64,000 nt of DNA. Source: Clostridium pasteurianum (GTDB lineage: Bacteria; Bacillota; Clostridia; Clostridiales; Clostridiaceae). The position numbers were made by a program, and so were the translations under genes. The stretch spans positions 3,910,181 through 3,974,180 of the forward strand of contig NZ_MCGV01000001.1 of NCBI RefSeq assembly GCF_001705235.1, read 5' to 3'. Below are positions 1 through 8,641 of the stretch, in pieces; the first letter of the stretch is position 1, and every line of letters starts with the position of its first letter. The notes beneath the pieces are model-generated. The model was not told where the DNA came from. It worked only from the letters and a program-made list of their open reading frames with translations, and ran no database searches.

Positions 1-603
1 AAGGAAAATGTTATGGAAGCGGATATGCTTTTTGCAACTCTTGATGTTACGACTAGAGCAATAATGCTTGATGATGGCAGAAGAGCTGTTTTGACAGATA
101 CTGTTGGCTTTGTAAGAAAACTTCCTCATGATTTAGTGGAGGCTTTTAAAGCTACACTAGAAGAGGTTATTTATGCTGACTTATTAGTTCATGTGGTTGA
201 TACTTCATCGGATACACTTATGCAGCAAATTGAATCTGTAAATGGTGTTTTAAGCCAGCTTGGTGTAAAGGATAAACCAGAGATACTGGTGTTAAATAAA
301 ATAGATAAGGTATCTAAAGAAAAATTAGATGAAATAAAAAAAATTCTTATTGGCTATGATATTGTGGAGATGTCTGCGAAAAATAGAATTAATCTTGATA
401 AACTTATGAAAAAAATTGTAGAGAGTATTCCAAGTGCAGCTAGAGAAGCAGAGTACTTAATACCTTATTCTGAACAAAAAATAGTTTCATATATCCACAA
501 AAAATCTATTGTGAAATCAGAAGAATTTAAGGATGACGGAACTCATATTGTAGCAATAGTTGATGATGAAGTTTATAATAAATGTAAGATATATATGATA
601 TGA
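1..603 (+). CDS. hflX: GTPase HflX, C-terminal part (5' end outside window)
   Basis: Ribosome-associated GTPase of the Obg/HflX class, known to bind the 50S subunit and split stalled ribosomes. The reading frame is open from base 1, so the start, the N-terminal HflX domain and the P-loop lie upstream. Visible are the switch region (FATLDVTTRAI), the G3 box DTVGF followed by the HflX-typical VRKLPHDLVEAF, the G4 box NKID and a G5-like SAKN. The C-terminal domain ends normally at TGA 601-603. The first in-frame ATG (13) is internal to the protein and is not the start. Assignment is firm; only the 5' end is missing. Confidence 0.95.
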   Translation, partial: KENVMEADMLFATLDVTTRAIMLDDGRRAVLTDTVGFVRKLPHDLVEAFKATLEEVIYADLLVHVVDTSSDTLMQQIESVNGVLSQLGVKDKPEILVLNKIDKVSKEKLDEIKKILIGYDIVEMSAKNRINLDKLMKKIVESIPSAAREAEYLIPYSEQKIVSYIHKKSIVKSEEFKDDGTHIVAIVDDEVYNKCKIYMI

Positions 604-627
604 ACAGTATTATAAGGGGGGCTATCA

Positions 628-1524
628 TTGGAAAATGATATATTGAAATACCAGAAAGCTTATTTATCGCTTACTGATTCACTAAAATCAAACGATAATG
701 TTTTAGCAGTTATGGTATTTGGAAGCATAGTTTCTGGTGATTTATGGGAAGAATCAGATATAGATTTTTTTGTAATAGTAAGTGAAGAAATGGATTTAAT
801 AAAAAATATATATATGAATGAAAAAGGCATTCCTATTCACATAAAACTTATGAGTAAAAGCAAATTTGTAAGTATAAATGAAAATGATCTAAAAGGCGGA
901 CTATTTCATAGAATATTTGCTTCATCCAAGCTTGTATTTTCTAAAGACAAGGATATAACAGCGAAATATGACAGTGGAAGATATTATCCTGATATTGATA
1001 GAGAAAAATGGAACATGGTATACATTTCAACACTGCTAAAAAGTATTGGATTATGTAAAAAATATCTAAAAAATAAAAGGATATATACAGCATATTATTT
1101 TGCAGTAAATTCTGTAGAAGAGTTCTCAAAACTCTATATTAATTATTCTGGATATATGATAAATAAAGACGATGTAAATATGCTTACGAACATAAATAGT
1201 GATTTTAAGAAGTACATAGATAATTTATTTTTTAGTGAAAAAGATGCTCAAAAAGCTATAAGTGACATGATTTTCAAGGTTGAGGAATTTATAAGTAAAA
1301 ATATAAGATCAATTACATCAATTTTGATAGATTATATGAGAGAAAAAGATAGAAGTTTAAGTGCTGAGGATATTAATAATGATCCAGCCTTTAATGAGTT
1401 TACTATAAGTTTTGAAGAAATATTAAACAAAATGTGGGAGCTTAATATAATAAAGAAAGGTACAAGGGAATACAAAATGAAAGACGGAAAAGTGCTTTGC
1501 AGTGAAAATGTATATTACCTATAG
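628..1524 (+). CDS. Nucleotidyltransferase-domain protein
   Basis: 298-residue protein with a textbook polymerase-beta-type nucleotidyltransferase signature: G32-S33, ten residues, then D44-x-D46, in an N-terminal domain of about 100 residues. The remaining two-thirds is helical and charged, as in minimal nucleotidyltransferases with a substrate-binding helical domain (KNTase/MNT-like). The start is TTG at 628, 7 nt after a strong AGGGGG ribosome site (614-620). It begins 25 nt after hflX and ends 12 nt before the MocR-type regulator, so the three may be co-transcribed. The substrate (antibiotic, protein or small molecule) cannot be told from sequence. Confidence 0.75.
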   Translation: MENDILKYQKAYLSLTDSLKSNDNVLAVMVFGSIVSGDLWEESDIDFFVIVSEEMDLIKNIYMNEKGIPIHIKLMSKSKFVSINENDLKGGLFHRIFASSKLVFSKDKDITAKYDSGRYYPDIDREKWNMVYISTLLKSIGLCKKYLKNKRIYTAYYFAVNSVEEFSKLYINYSGYMINKDDVNMLTNINSDFKKYIDNLFFSEKDAQKAISDMIFKVEEFISKNIRSITSILIDYMREKDRSLSAEDINNDPAFNEFTISFEEILNKMWELNIIKKGTREYKMKDGKVLCSENVYYL

Positions 1525-1536
1525 TGGGTGAAGTTA

Positions 1537-2940
1537 ATGGAAAAATATAAAGTGCTTTTAAATGAAGAAATTCCTAAGTATATTCAAATAGCCAAAAATA
1601 TAAAGAAATTGATAGATAGTGGTAAAATTTTAAATGGAGAAAAACTTCCTTCCATAAGGGGACTATCTAAATTTCTGAATGTAAATAATGATACCATAGT
1701 TAATGCATATAGAAAACTTCAAAGTGAAGGATATGCATTTTTAAAAATGGGAAGTGGAACTTACGCTAAAAAAAGGGATATAAATAGAAAACTTATGAAA
1801 GATTACTCTGGAATATTTAAGAGAACTAATAAGAAGGAATATGATAAATATGTAGACTTTGCAGAAGAAAATCCATGTTCTGAATTTTTCCCCGTTAGCA
1901 ATTTTAAAAAAGTAATAGATGAGGTACTGGAAAGAGATGGAGTAGATGCCCTTTCTTATGAGGAAGCTCGTGGATATGAAGGACTCAGAAAGAGCATAAG
2001 TAAGCATTTCTGGAATGGAAAAATAAATGATGAAAGCATACTTATAGTTTCAGGGGCCCAGCAGGGCATAGATATAGTTTCTAAGGCTATCCTTAATGTA
2101 AATGATAATGTTGTAATAGAAAAGCCAACATACAGTGGTGCGCTCTCTATATTTAGATGGAGAAGGGCAAATATATTTGAAGTGCCAATGGAAGATGGCG
2201 GAATTAATATTGAGGAATTTGAAAAAGTTTTAAAGAAAAATAATATAAAGTGTTTTTATACTATGTCATATTTTCAAAATCCTACTGGTATATCTTACAG
2301 TAGAGAGAAAAAGAAGAAGATAATAGAACTTGCTAATAAGTATGATTTTTATATTATAGAAGATGATTATCTTTCTGAAATAAGATATGACAAAAGCATT
2401 GAATATACTAGCTTTAGAGCCATGGATACAATGGACAGAGTTATATATATAAAGAGTTTTTCTAAAATATTTCTTCCTGGAATTAGGATAGGATATTTAA
2501 TAATGCCAAATGAAATTAGAGAACAAATAGAAAATTCAAAGGTGAATACGGATATATCTACATCTAGTTTGATGCAAAGAGCATTGGATTTATATATACA
2601 AAATGGATATTGGAAAAAATACATAAATAAAATAAACAATATATATGAAAACAGGTATAGGTTCATGTGTTATAGTTTTTCAAGCATACTAAGAGATAAA
2701 GTTGAGTTTAAGGAGCCCGGCGGTGGATTCAGCCTTTATGTTAAAATAGATGATTTTATAAATAAAAATTGTGTTGATTTGTTTTATGAATGTAAGAAAA
2801 ATAATATATTGATTACTCCAGGGGTTTTCTTCTATAAAAATAGCATTGATGGAATTAGGTATTTTAAGGTTGGATTTTCAAAAACAAATGAAGAGAAAAT
2901 TGAAAAGGGAATTAAAGTTATTAATAATATACTAAAGTGA
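1537..2940 (+). CDS. MocR/PdxR-type regulator (GntR winged helix fused to aminotransferase fold)
   Basis: Transcription factor of the GntR superfamily, MocR subgroup. An N-terminal winged helix (about residues 10-75, with KLPSIRGLSKFLNV and NAYRKLQSEGY) is joined to a class I aminotransferase-like domain. The likely PLP-binding lysine is K310 in SFSKIFLPG. Such proteins sense PLP or amino-compounds rather than catalyse. I prefer ATG 1537, preceded by GGGTGAAG, over GTG 1528, which lies only 3 nt after the upstream stop and has no ribosome site. Length is usual for the family. The target is not evident; the upstream nucleotidyltransferase may be one. A second MocR protein lies at 56.6 kb. Confidence 0.88.
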   Translation: MEKYKVLLNEEIPKYIQIAKNIKKLIDSGKILNGEKLPSIRGLSKFLNVNNDTIVNAYRKLQSEGYAFLKMGSGTYAKKRDINRKLMKDYSGIFKRTNKKEYDKYVDFAEENPCSEFFPVSNFKKVIDEVLERDGVDALSYEEARGYEGLRKSISKHFWNGKINDESILIVSGAQQGIDIVSKAILNVNDNVVIEKPTYSGALSIFRWRRANIFEVPMEDGGINIEEFEKVLKKNNIKCFYTMSYFQNPTGISYSREKKKKIIELANKYDFYIIEDDYLSEIRYDKSIEYTSFRAMDTMDRVIYIKSFSKIFLPGIRIGYLIMPNEIREQIENSKVNTDISTSSLMQRALDLYIQNGYWKKYINKINNIYENRYRFMCYSFSSILRDKVEFKEPGGGFSLYVKIDDFINKNCVDLFYECKKNNILITPGVFFYKNSIDGIRYFKVGFSKTNEEKIEKGIKVINNILK

Positions 2941-2974
2941 TTACATTAAGTTTTGGGATTGGAAGTGCAGAAAT

Positions 2975-3619
2975 ATGGACTATTTGACAGTAAGACGTGA
3001 AGCAGAGGTTCAATTTGAAGAAAAAAAGTCAATTTTTATTGGTCACATAAAGAGAGTAGAATCCGAAGAGGAAGCAAAGGAATTTGTAGAAAGAATAAAG
3101 AGCGAACATAAGGATGCTACGCACAATGTACCTGCATATATAGTTGGGGAAAATAGAATGATTCAAAGATACAGTGATAATGGTGAGCCTCAAGGTACAG
3201 CAGGAATACCGGTACTTGAAGTTATAAAGAAAAATGGAATAACAGATACGGCAATTGTAGTAACAAGATATTTTGGAGGAATACTTTTAGGGGCAGGAGG
3301 TCTTGTAAGAGCTTATTCTAAAAGTGCAGCTGATGCTGTTAAAGAATCCGGAATAGTTCTTAAAGTGAAAGGAGTACCTTTAGTTATCACAATAAATTAT
3401 GATCTTCTGGGAAAAATTCAGTATCTTTTTTCAAATAAAAATTGGCATGTTGAGAACATTGAATATACCGATGAAGTTAAAATTTTGTTTAATTGTGAAC
3501 TGGATAAGCTAAGTGAAGTTAAAAAAGAAGTGACTGAAATATGTCATGGTACATCTAAGTTTAATATAGGTGAGGAAAAATATTACTTTAAGGGAGAAAA
3601 TAGATTATTTACGGAATAA
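2975..3619 (+). CDS. YigZ/IMPACT family protein
   Basis: 214-residue protein of the conserved YigZ (UPF0029/IMPACT) family. The N-terminal domain shows the family motifs DATHNVPAY, SDNGEPQGTAG and VTRYFGGILLGAGGLVRAY (about residues 50-115); a smaller C-terminal ferredoxin-like domain follows. Eukaryotic IMPACT modulates GCN2 signalling; the bacterial role is unsettled, and contacts with nucleic acid or translation are suggested. The gene stands 35 nt after the MocR gene on the same strand and is followed by a separate promoter for the next gene. The family call is firm, the function is not. Confidence 0.92.
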   Translation: MDYLTVRREAEVQFEEKKSIFIGHIKRVESEEEAKEFVERIKSEHKDATHNVPAYIVGENRMIQRYSDNGEPQGTAGIPVLEVIKKNGITDTAIVVTRYFGGILLGAGGLVRAYSKSAADAVKESGIVLKVKGVPLVITINYDLLGKIQYLFSNKNWHVENIEYTDEVKILFNCELDKLSEVKKEVTEICHGTSKFNIGEEKYYFKGENRLFTE

Positions 3620-3649
3620 TTGAAATGAAAATATCCTTTGTGATATAAT
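3620..3649 (+). promoter_or_regulatory. Probable sigma-A promoter for the yebC-type gene
   Basis: TTGAAA (3620-3625), an 18-bp spacer and TATAAT (3644-3649) lie 85 bp before the start codon and directly after the stop of the YigZ gene. Matches are near consensus; strength is inferred only. Confidence 0.6.
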
Positions 3650-3734
3650 ACAAAAGTGTATGTCGATATTATACAGTTTATAGTAGATTGTTTTTTATTT
3701 AATATGTTTATATATTGTTAGGAGGAATTGGAGT

Positions 3735-4475
3735 ATGTCAGGACATTCAAAGTGGCATAATATTCAGGCAAAGAAAGGTAAAGCAGATGCCAAAAGAGGA
3801 AAAATATTTACTAAAATAGGTAAGGAAATAGCTGTTGCTGTTAAAACAGGAGGAGCTAGTCTTGAGGCAAATTCAAAGTTAAGAGATTGCGTTGCAAAGG
3901 CTAAAGCTGCTAATATGCCTATGGACACTATAAATAGAGCTATAAAAAAAGGAGCCGGAGAGCTTGAAGGCGTAAACTATGAACAAATACTTTACGAAGG
4001 ATATGGACCAGTTGGCGTTGCAATGCTAGTTGATGTTTTAACAGATAATAAAAACAGAAGCGCAAGTGATGTAAGATGTTCATTTGATAGACATGGTGGA
4101 AATTTGGGTGCTACTGGATGCGTATCATGGATGTTCCAGAGAAAAGGTCAAATTGTAATTGAGAAAACTGATGAAATGGACGAGGAAGAAATTATGATGA
4201 AGGCTCTTGAAGTAGGGGCTGAAGATTTTTCATCTGAAGATGATGTTTTTGTAATAACTACTGCTCAAGGGGATTTTTCTAGTGTACGTGAGGCACTTGA
4301 AAAGGAAAACTTTAATTTTGTATCAGCAGAACTTACAATGATTCCGGATAATACTATAAAATTAAATTTAGAGGATTCAGAAAAAGTTCAGAAATTAATA
4401 GATAAACTTGAAGACAGCGATGATGTCCAGAATGTTTATCACAATGCTGAATTTGATGAGGAATTTGAAGGCTAG
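3735..4475 (+). CDS. yebC: YebC/PmpR family protein (TACO1-like)
   Basis: 246-residue protein beginning with the family hallmark [10 protein letters not shown] and continuing with [10 protein letters not shown] and [14 protein letters not shown]. The family was long annotated as transcriptional regulators; recent work assigns YebC proteins to translation, helping ribosomes through proline-rich stretches, as TACO1 does in mitochondria. Full length, with an AGGAGG site at 3720-3725 before ATG 3735. It has its own promoter and is closed by a strong hairpin that also serves the convergent gene. Family identity is very secure. Confidence 0.96.
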   Translation: MSGHSKWHNIQAKKGKADAKRGKIFTKIGKEIAVAVKTGGASLEANSKLRDCVAKAKAANMPMDTINRAIKKGAGELEGVNYEQILYEGYGPVGVAMLVDVLTDNKNRSASDVRCSFDRHGGNLGATGCVSWMFQRKGQIVIEKTDEMDEEEIMMKALEVGAEDFSSEDDVFVITTAQGDFSSVREALEKENFNFVSAELTMIPDNTIKLNLEDSEKVQKLIDKLEDSDDVQNVYHNAEFDEEFEG

Positions 4476-4515
4476 AAATTTCGAATTGCAATGATATACG
4501 TGCTTTTATCATGAA

Positions 4516-4572
4516 ATATAACACTTTTATATGTAGATGTAGTAATCACATATAAAAGTGTTATATTTTTAT
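4516..4572. terminator. Bidirectional terminator hairpin
   Basis: Perfect 19-bp inverted repeat (4516-4534 and 4548-4566) with a 13-nt loop, T-rich on the right and A-rich on the left. It lies between two convergent genes, so it can end transcription from both sides. Confidence 0.85.
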
Positions 4573-4582
4573 TTTAAAGATA

Positions 4583-5266
4583 TCACTTTATTTTAGTGAC
4601 TATGTATAGCTGCTCATCTGCTTGGATTCCAGCATAGATTACATCTTTTATGTTAGATATATTCCTCTCTTTTAGTTTTGCAATGACCCAATCTTTATTT
4701 TTTTGAATTTGTTTTAAATGGTTAGATAAGATATTACCATTTAAAACTATATCTACCATCATACCGACTTTAGGTTTTTTTATGTTCATATCTTCTGCGG
4801 TTATTGAAGTCTTTTCAGCTTTTTTCAAAACACTTAGCTTACCATCTGGTTCGAGTACTGCTATTTCAACATCAGTAATGTAAAAAATGTCTTTGTTTCT
4901 AAGTTGCATTAATAAGTCCCCTATGTTATACTTTGCTTTTTTCATATTTTTATAAATAACTTTACCATTATTTATGATTATTAAGGGTTCACTGTCAAGC
5001 CACAATCTTAATTTCGCACTTTTTAGGGCTATTTCTGAGATTGTTAATGTAAGTAGGCTCCATATTATGATAGAAAAGCAGCTTTCAAATACATTAATAT
5101 GCTTATCTACTGAGGCCGCTGCTGCAATAGAACCAATGGTGATTCCAACTATGTAATCAAAATAAGTCAGTTGAGATAATTGTTTTTTTCCCATAATTCG
5201 TGTAAAAATAAGCAGAACAAAATATGAAATGAGGGATCTAAAAAATATATTTAAATAATGATACAC
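4583..5266 (-). CDS. YetF/DUF421 family membrane protein
   Basis: 227-residue membrane protein of the DUF421 (YetF/YdfR) family. Three hydrophobic segments occupy about residues 5-80, with the conserved IMGKKQLSQLTYFDYIVGI between them. A soluble C-terminal domain carries RLWLDSEPLIIINNGK and a conserved ELKERNIS-like stretch. In Bacillus, members are sporulation-linked or of unknown role, and some act in the spore membrane. It is a monocistron, convergent with the YebC gene and divergent from the acyl-reductase pair. Function remains open. Confidence 0.88.
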   Translation of the reverse strand: MYHYLNIFFRSLISYFVLLIFTRIMGKKQLSQLTYFDYIVGITIGSIAAAASVDKHINVFESCFSIIIWSLLTLTISEIALKSAKLRLWLDSEPLIIINNGKVIYKNMKKAKYNIGDLLMQLRNKDIFYITDVEIAVLEPDGKLSVLKKAEKTSITAEDMNIKKPKVGMMVDIVLNGNILSNHLKQIQKNKDWVIAKLKERNISNIKDVIYAGIQADEQLYIVTKIK

Positions 5267-5420
5267 TTAGAACACTTCCTTAATAATTAATTCACATATA
5301 GTATTTACTTTTAATTTGTATTTAATTAATAATACTAATTTTTTCTTCATAAATAGCTATGATTACACAAGTATAAAGGTAATAATACATATTTACATTC
5401 AAAACGGAGTAAATTTTAGA

Positions 5421-5432
5421 CTGACTGGTCAG
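5421..5432. promoter_or_regulatory. Candidate TetR-family operator
   Basis: The dyad CTGAC-TG-GTCAG sits in a region otherwise poor in G and C and resembles the GACTG/CAGTC half-sites of several TetR-family repressors. It lies about 60 bp upstream of the putative -35 of the LuxE-like gene and also upstream of the divergent YetF gene. No tetR gene is in the neighbourhood, so the regulator would be encoded elsewhere. Confidence 0.4.
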
Positions 5433-5489
5433 ACTCAATTTAAAAACTTTATACTATTTAGTACATTAAAATATGGGCTGTAATGCAAT

Positions 5490-5517
5490 TTGAAATAGAA
5501 AAATATTCAATTATAAT
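5490..5517 (+). promoter_or_regulatory. Probable promoter of the acyl-reductase pair
   Basis: TTGAAA (5490-5495), a 16-bp spacer and TATAAT (5512-5517), 42 bp before the start codon of the LuxE-like gene. Confidence 0.5.
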
Positions 5518-5559
5518 TATTATATAGAATAACATACTAATTATGGGAGGTAAAATGAA

Positions 5560-6705
5560 ATGGAATATTCAAGTTTTTTTAATGATCTTAGAGATAATGT
5601 TATTGGACAATATGAAGAATGTCCAGCATATCAATTAATATGCAAAAGTCAATCATATAATCCTAATGTACATTTAAAAAGTGAAAATGATATTAGTTTT
5701 ATACCATTTTTAGCAACAACACTTTTTAAAAAGTCAGCCAATCTTTTTAGAGATTTATTAAGAGTTTCTCCTGAAGAATTGGATAGATGGACAATGTCAA
5801 GTAGTACAAGCGGTGACCCCAGTATAGTAGGTAGAAGAATTTGTGATATAGAGCAGATAAGAAAATTTGCTTCAATGGACGATAGTGTTTATGATTCTTC
5901 AACTGAATACAATTGCGTTTTTTTTCCAGAGCCAAAAGTAATGAGAAAATATAAAAGCATATGTATAGAAAATAAGCCTACAGAATCGTATATTGGAAAT
6001 ATTTTAAACATATTTAAATTTAGTAAAGATACTGTATTTTTGTTAAAGCAGGATGGTGAACAATTTTCAATAGATATAAGTGTGTTTGAGAAATTTTTAA
6101 AGGATAATAACAATAAAAACAATCATATATCACTTAGAGGCTCAACGCTACTTTTGTATAATGCAGTTATGAAATTAAAAGGTCAAGGCAAGGGACCATA
6201 TAATTTAGGCCATAGAGCATTAATTCATACCGGAGGAGGAGGTTGGGATGGTAAAAAAGGAAGCATATCTATAGGTACTAAATTAGAAAGAAATGTTTTT
6301 GTTCAAGAAATTTCGGAATTTTTAGGAGTTCCTAAGAAGAATTTTATTGATACTTACTCATTTACTGAAAATACATTCCCAATGTATGGACACTACTCAG
6401 AGAAACTAAAAAGTTATTTATTCCATGTTCCTAAATGGGGAAGGGTAATTATAAGAGATGTAAAAACTTTAAGACCTCTAACTAAACCTGGAGATAAAGG
6501 ACTTATACAAGTTTTAAATGCTTATGGTACTTCGTCTTTTGCAGGAGCATCTATATTAGTTGATGATATGGCTGAAATTGTTTCTAATGATGTGTGTCCG
6601 GAATGCGGTGAAAAAGGTATGACTTTTAAAGTAATTGGAAGGGTCAAGGGATCAGAAGCAAAAGGCTGTGGTGCTACCCTTAATATAAAGGGGGAAGAAA
6701 AATGA
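5560..6705 (+). CDS. LuxE-like acyl-protein synthetase
   Basis: 381-residue protein of the LuxE (acyl-protein synthetase) family, distantly related to adenylate-forming enzymes. It probably activates a fatty acid with ATP and hands the acyl group to the reductase encoded next. An AMP-binding-like Ser/Thr/Gly loop (SSSTSGDPS) begins at residue 80, and a GTSSFAGASI stretch sits near the C-terminus. It ends in a cysteine-rich tail (CPECG, then GSEAKGCG) seen in bacterial relatives. The start is ATG 5560 after GGGAGG. Its last 4 nt overlap the start of the next gene (ATGA), showing translational coupling. No luciferase genes are nearby, so the aldehyde is not for light. Confidence 0.8.
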   Translation: MEYSSFFNDLRDNVIGQYEECPAYQLICKSQSYNPNVHLKSENDISFIPFLATTLFKKSANLFRDLLRVSPEELDRWTMSSSTSGDPSIVGRRICDIEQIRKFASMDDSVYDSSTEYNCVFFPEPKVMRKYKSICIENKPTESYIGNILNIFKFSKDTVFLLKQDGEQFSIDISVFEKFLKDNNNKNNHISLRGSTLLLYNAVMKLKGQGKGPYNLGHRALIHTGGGGWDGKKGSISIGTKLERNVFVQEISEFLGVPKKNFIDTYSFTENTFPMYGHYSEKLKSYLFHVPKWGRVIIRDVKTLRPLTKPGDKGLIQVLNAYGTSSFAGASILVDDMAEIVSNDVCPECGEKGMTFKVIGRVKGSEAKGCGATLNIKGEEK

Positions 6706-8057
6706 AATTAGAACTCACTTCGGGTGAAAATGTAACTTTAAAGGAGATAAATAAATTAAATTTAGAAATAAGAACATGTGATAAAGAGGAAGTTATAAAT
6801 GAAATAAATAGACTTAATGATAATAAATTTAAGGCTCACGGCATTTCAACTTCGAAGACAATTGATATACTTGATAAATGTGCAAAAATGTGGCTCAATG
6901 AAGAATACGCCAGTAAACATATTAAAATTCTTGCGCAAATAACAAATCAAAGTACTGAGCTAGTTAATTACGAGCTCAAGGGTGTAATGAAGATGCTGCT
7001 TCGTGAAAATATAGAAAAGACTATAAAATGTGAACTAGGAAATTTAGATGCTCTTGATAAATGGCAAAAAACTTATTATGGATATGTACACAGACAGCCA
7101 ATGGGAACAATTTTTCATAATATATCAGGAAATGCATTTGTAGTTATACCTGTAAGTATTTCCATGGGATTGCTATCAAAAAACTGTAATCTTGTAAAAG
7201 TATCAAAGGATGAGCCTTATTTTGCTTATGCATTTTATAAAAGTTTATGTGAAGTGGACAGCAATATAAAGGATAGATTGTCTGTTATATATTTTGACAG
7301 CAGTGAAACTGAAATTTATGATAGTGTGATAAAAAATTCAGATGGAGTAATTCACTGGGGAGGAGATTATTCTGCAGAAATTATAGGAAAGATATGCGCA
7401 AAATATCAAAAACATATATTAATGCACGGCGCTAAAATAAGTTTTGAAGTAATTGATAAATGTTATGATTTAAAGGGAACGGCAGAAAATGTAGCAAAAG
7501 ATATGATAACATGGGAACAGAAAGCCTGTTTGTCTCCAAGAATAGTATTTATAAATAAAAAATTGGATGTAAAAAATTTTTGTGAAGATCTTTCGAGTGC
7601 ACTGAAAAGGGGTGCAGAAATTGTACCAAAGGCATATTTAAATGAATGGAGTTCTGTTAAAACAATACAGGATAGGCAATACTGCACTATTAAGTATGGA
7701 ATAAAAAATAAAGAAAACTTTAAAGTATATTCTTCTTTTAATGCTGATTATACAGTAATTTTATCGAGTGGGATGCCAGAAGGTGAAGATATAAATAGGT
7801 GTTTCCATAGATTTATATTTGTTTGTCCATATTCTGATAGTAAGGAAGTTTATAATTATGTTGAAGAAAATCTAACGGCATACTTACAAACCATGGGATA
7901 TAGTGGGGACGATGAAAATTTCATAGAAAAAATGACGCTTTTAGGTGTTAGTATAGTAACTGAACCTGGCAAGATGGCTATTCATTATCCAGGCACTTCA
8001 CACGATGGTATCCACAACCTTAAGGAGCTTACATTCCTTGTCAGTAGACAGCTTTAA
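6702..8057 (+). CDS. LuxC-like acyl-CoA/acyl-protein reductase
   Basis: 451-residue member of the LuxC acyl-CoA reductase family (aldehyde-dehydrogenase fold). It would reduce the acyl thioester to an aldehyde with NAD(P)H. The catalytic cysteine is C276 in WEQKACLSPR, the typical LuxC context. The C-terminal third carries conserved VTEPGKMAIHYPGTSHDG. It overlaps the LuxE-like gene by 4 nt; the pair would form a fatty-acid reductase. The product could feed alcohols, plasmalogen-type ether lipids or signalling; that is inference. The stop is followed after 9 nt by the first palindrome of composite repeat A. Confidence 0.82.
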   Translation: MKLELTSGENVTLKEINKLNLEIRTCDKEEVINEINRLNDNKFKAHGISTSKTIDILDKCAKMWLNEEYASKHIKILAQITNQSTELVNYELKGVMKMLLRENIEKTIKCELGNLDALDKWQKTYYGYVHRQPMGTIFHNISGNAFVVIPVSISMGLLSKNCNLVKVSKDEPYFAYAFYKSLCEVDSNIKDRLSVIYFDSSETEIYDSVIKNSDGVIHWGGDYSAEIIGKICAKYQKHILMHGAKISFEVIDKCYDLKGTAENVAKDMITWEQKACLSPRIVFINKKLDVKNFCEDLSSALKRGAEIVPKAYLNEWSSVKTIQDRQYCTIKYGIKNKENFKVYSSFNADYTVILSSGMPEGEDINRCFHRFIFVCPYSDSKEVYNYVEENLTAYLQTMGYSGDDENFIEKMTLLGVSIVTEPGKMAIHYPGTSHDGIHNLKELTFLVSRQL

Positions 8058-8066
8058 AAATAAAGA

Positions 8067-8510
8067 GAAGTAATAGTATTTTGAAACATTAAATAAAAAT
8101 CATAAGACTAAGCTTCAAATTATAAAAATACTAAGGAATTTTAATAACTCGCTGAAAAAAAGCTCAGACAAATTAAAATTTCTAAGTCTTTTTATAATTT
8201 TAAGCAAGTCTTATTGAATTTTATTTAAATCGTTCCCAAAATACTATTACTTCGCCTAAAATAAAAAAACAAGGTGAATTTTTCTCCGCTTCACTGCGAA
8301 AAATAATATATTAACTTATTTAAAGATCAAATAATATAGATATGAAACTAAATCAGTTATTTAAATTCCGTAGGCACGGAGGAATTTTTTCATTTTATTA
8401 ACTTTTAGTGTAATAGCCACATTAAAATGATTTTATAAAAATGCAGCAAAATTGTATTGAACTTAGTGTTCGTTGTAATTTTGCTGCATTTTAGTGCGGT
8501 GGGATAGTTT
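8067..8510. repeat. Composite palindromic element, copy A
   Basis: Non-coding element with three parts. (1) A 187-bp palindrome (8067-8253) with ends GAAGTAATAGTATTTTG and CAAAATACTATTACTTC and an apex containing TAACTCGCTG...CTCAGACAAATT. (2) Two conserved blocks: AAGGTGAATTTTTCTCCGCT onward (8271-8310) and AAATTCCGTAGGCACGGAGG onward (8363-8391). (3) A shorter right-hand hairpin with 16-bp arms (8438-8453 and 8477-8492). It has the same orientation as copy B and is opposite to copy C. The interior is shorter than in B or C and the right palindrome is reduced, so this may be a deleted or decaying copy. Confidence 0.75.
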
Positions 8511-8528
8511 AGATATCTTATATTTTAG

Positions 8529-8558
8529 TTGCAATTGTATAAATGTTTGATATATAAT
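8529..8558 (+). promoter_or_regulatory. Probable promoter for the bofC-ruvAB-queA-tgt block
   Basis: TTGCAA (8529-8534), an 18-bp spacer and TATAAT (8553-8558), just downstream of repeat copy A and about 80 bp before the BofC-domain gene. Confidence 0.55.
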
Positions 8559-8641
8559 ATTTGTTAGCATATTTTATAGTAATATTTGAATAAAATCATT
8601 AAAAGTGTCAATACTATCCAATAAGAAACAGGAGGGATAGT

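Larger units (their letters stand above)
5267..5559. other. Divergent intergenic region before the LuxE/LuxC-like pair
   Basis: 293 bp between divergent genes with no ORF. It holds a sigma-A-like promoter and a TetR-operator-like dyad, listed separately. The rest is AT-rich sequence in which I see nothing further. Confidence 0.6.
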
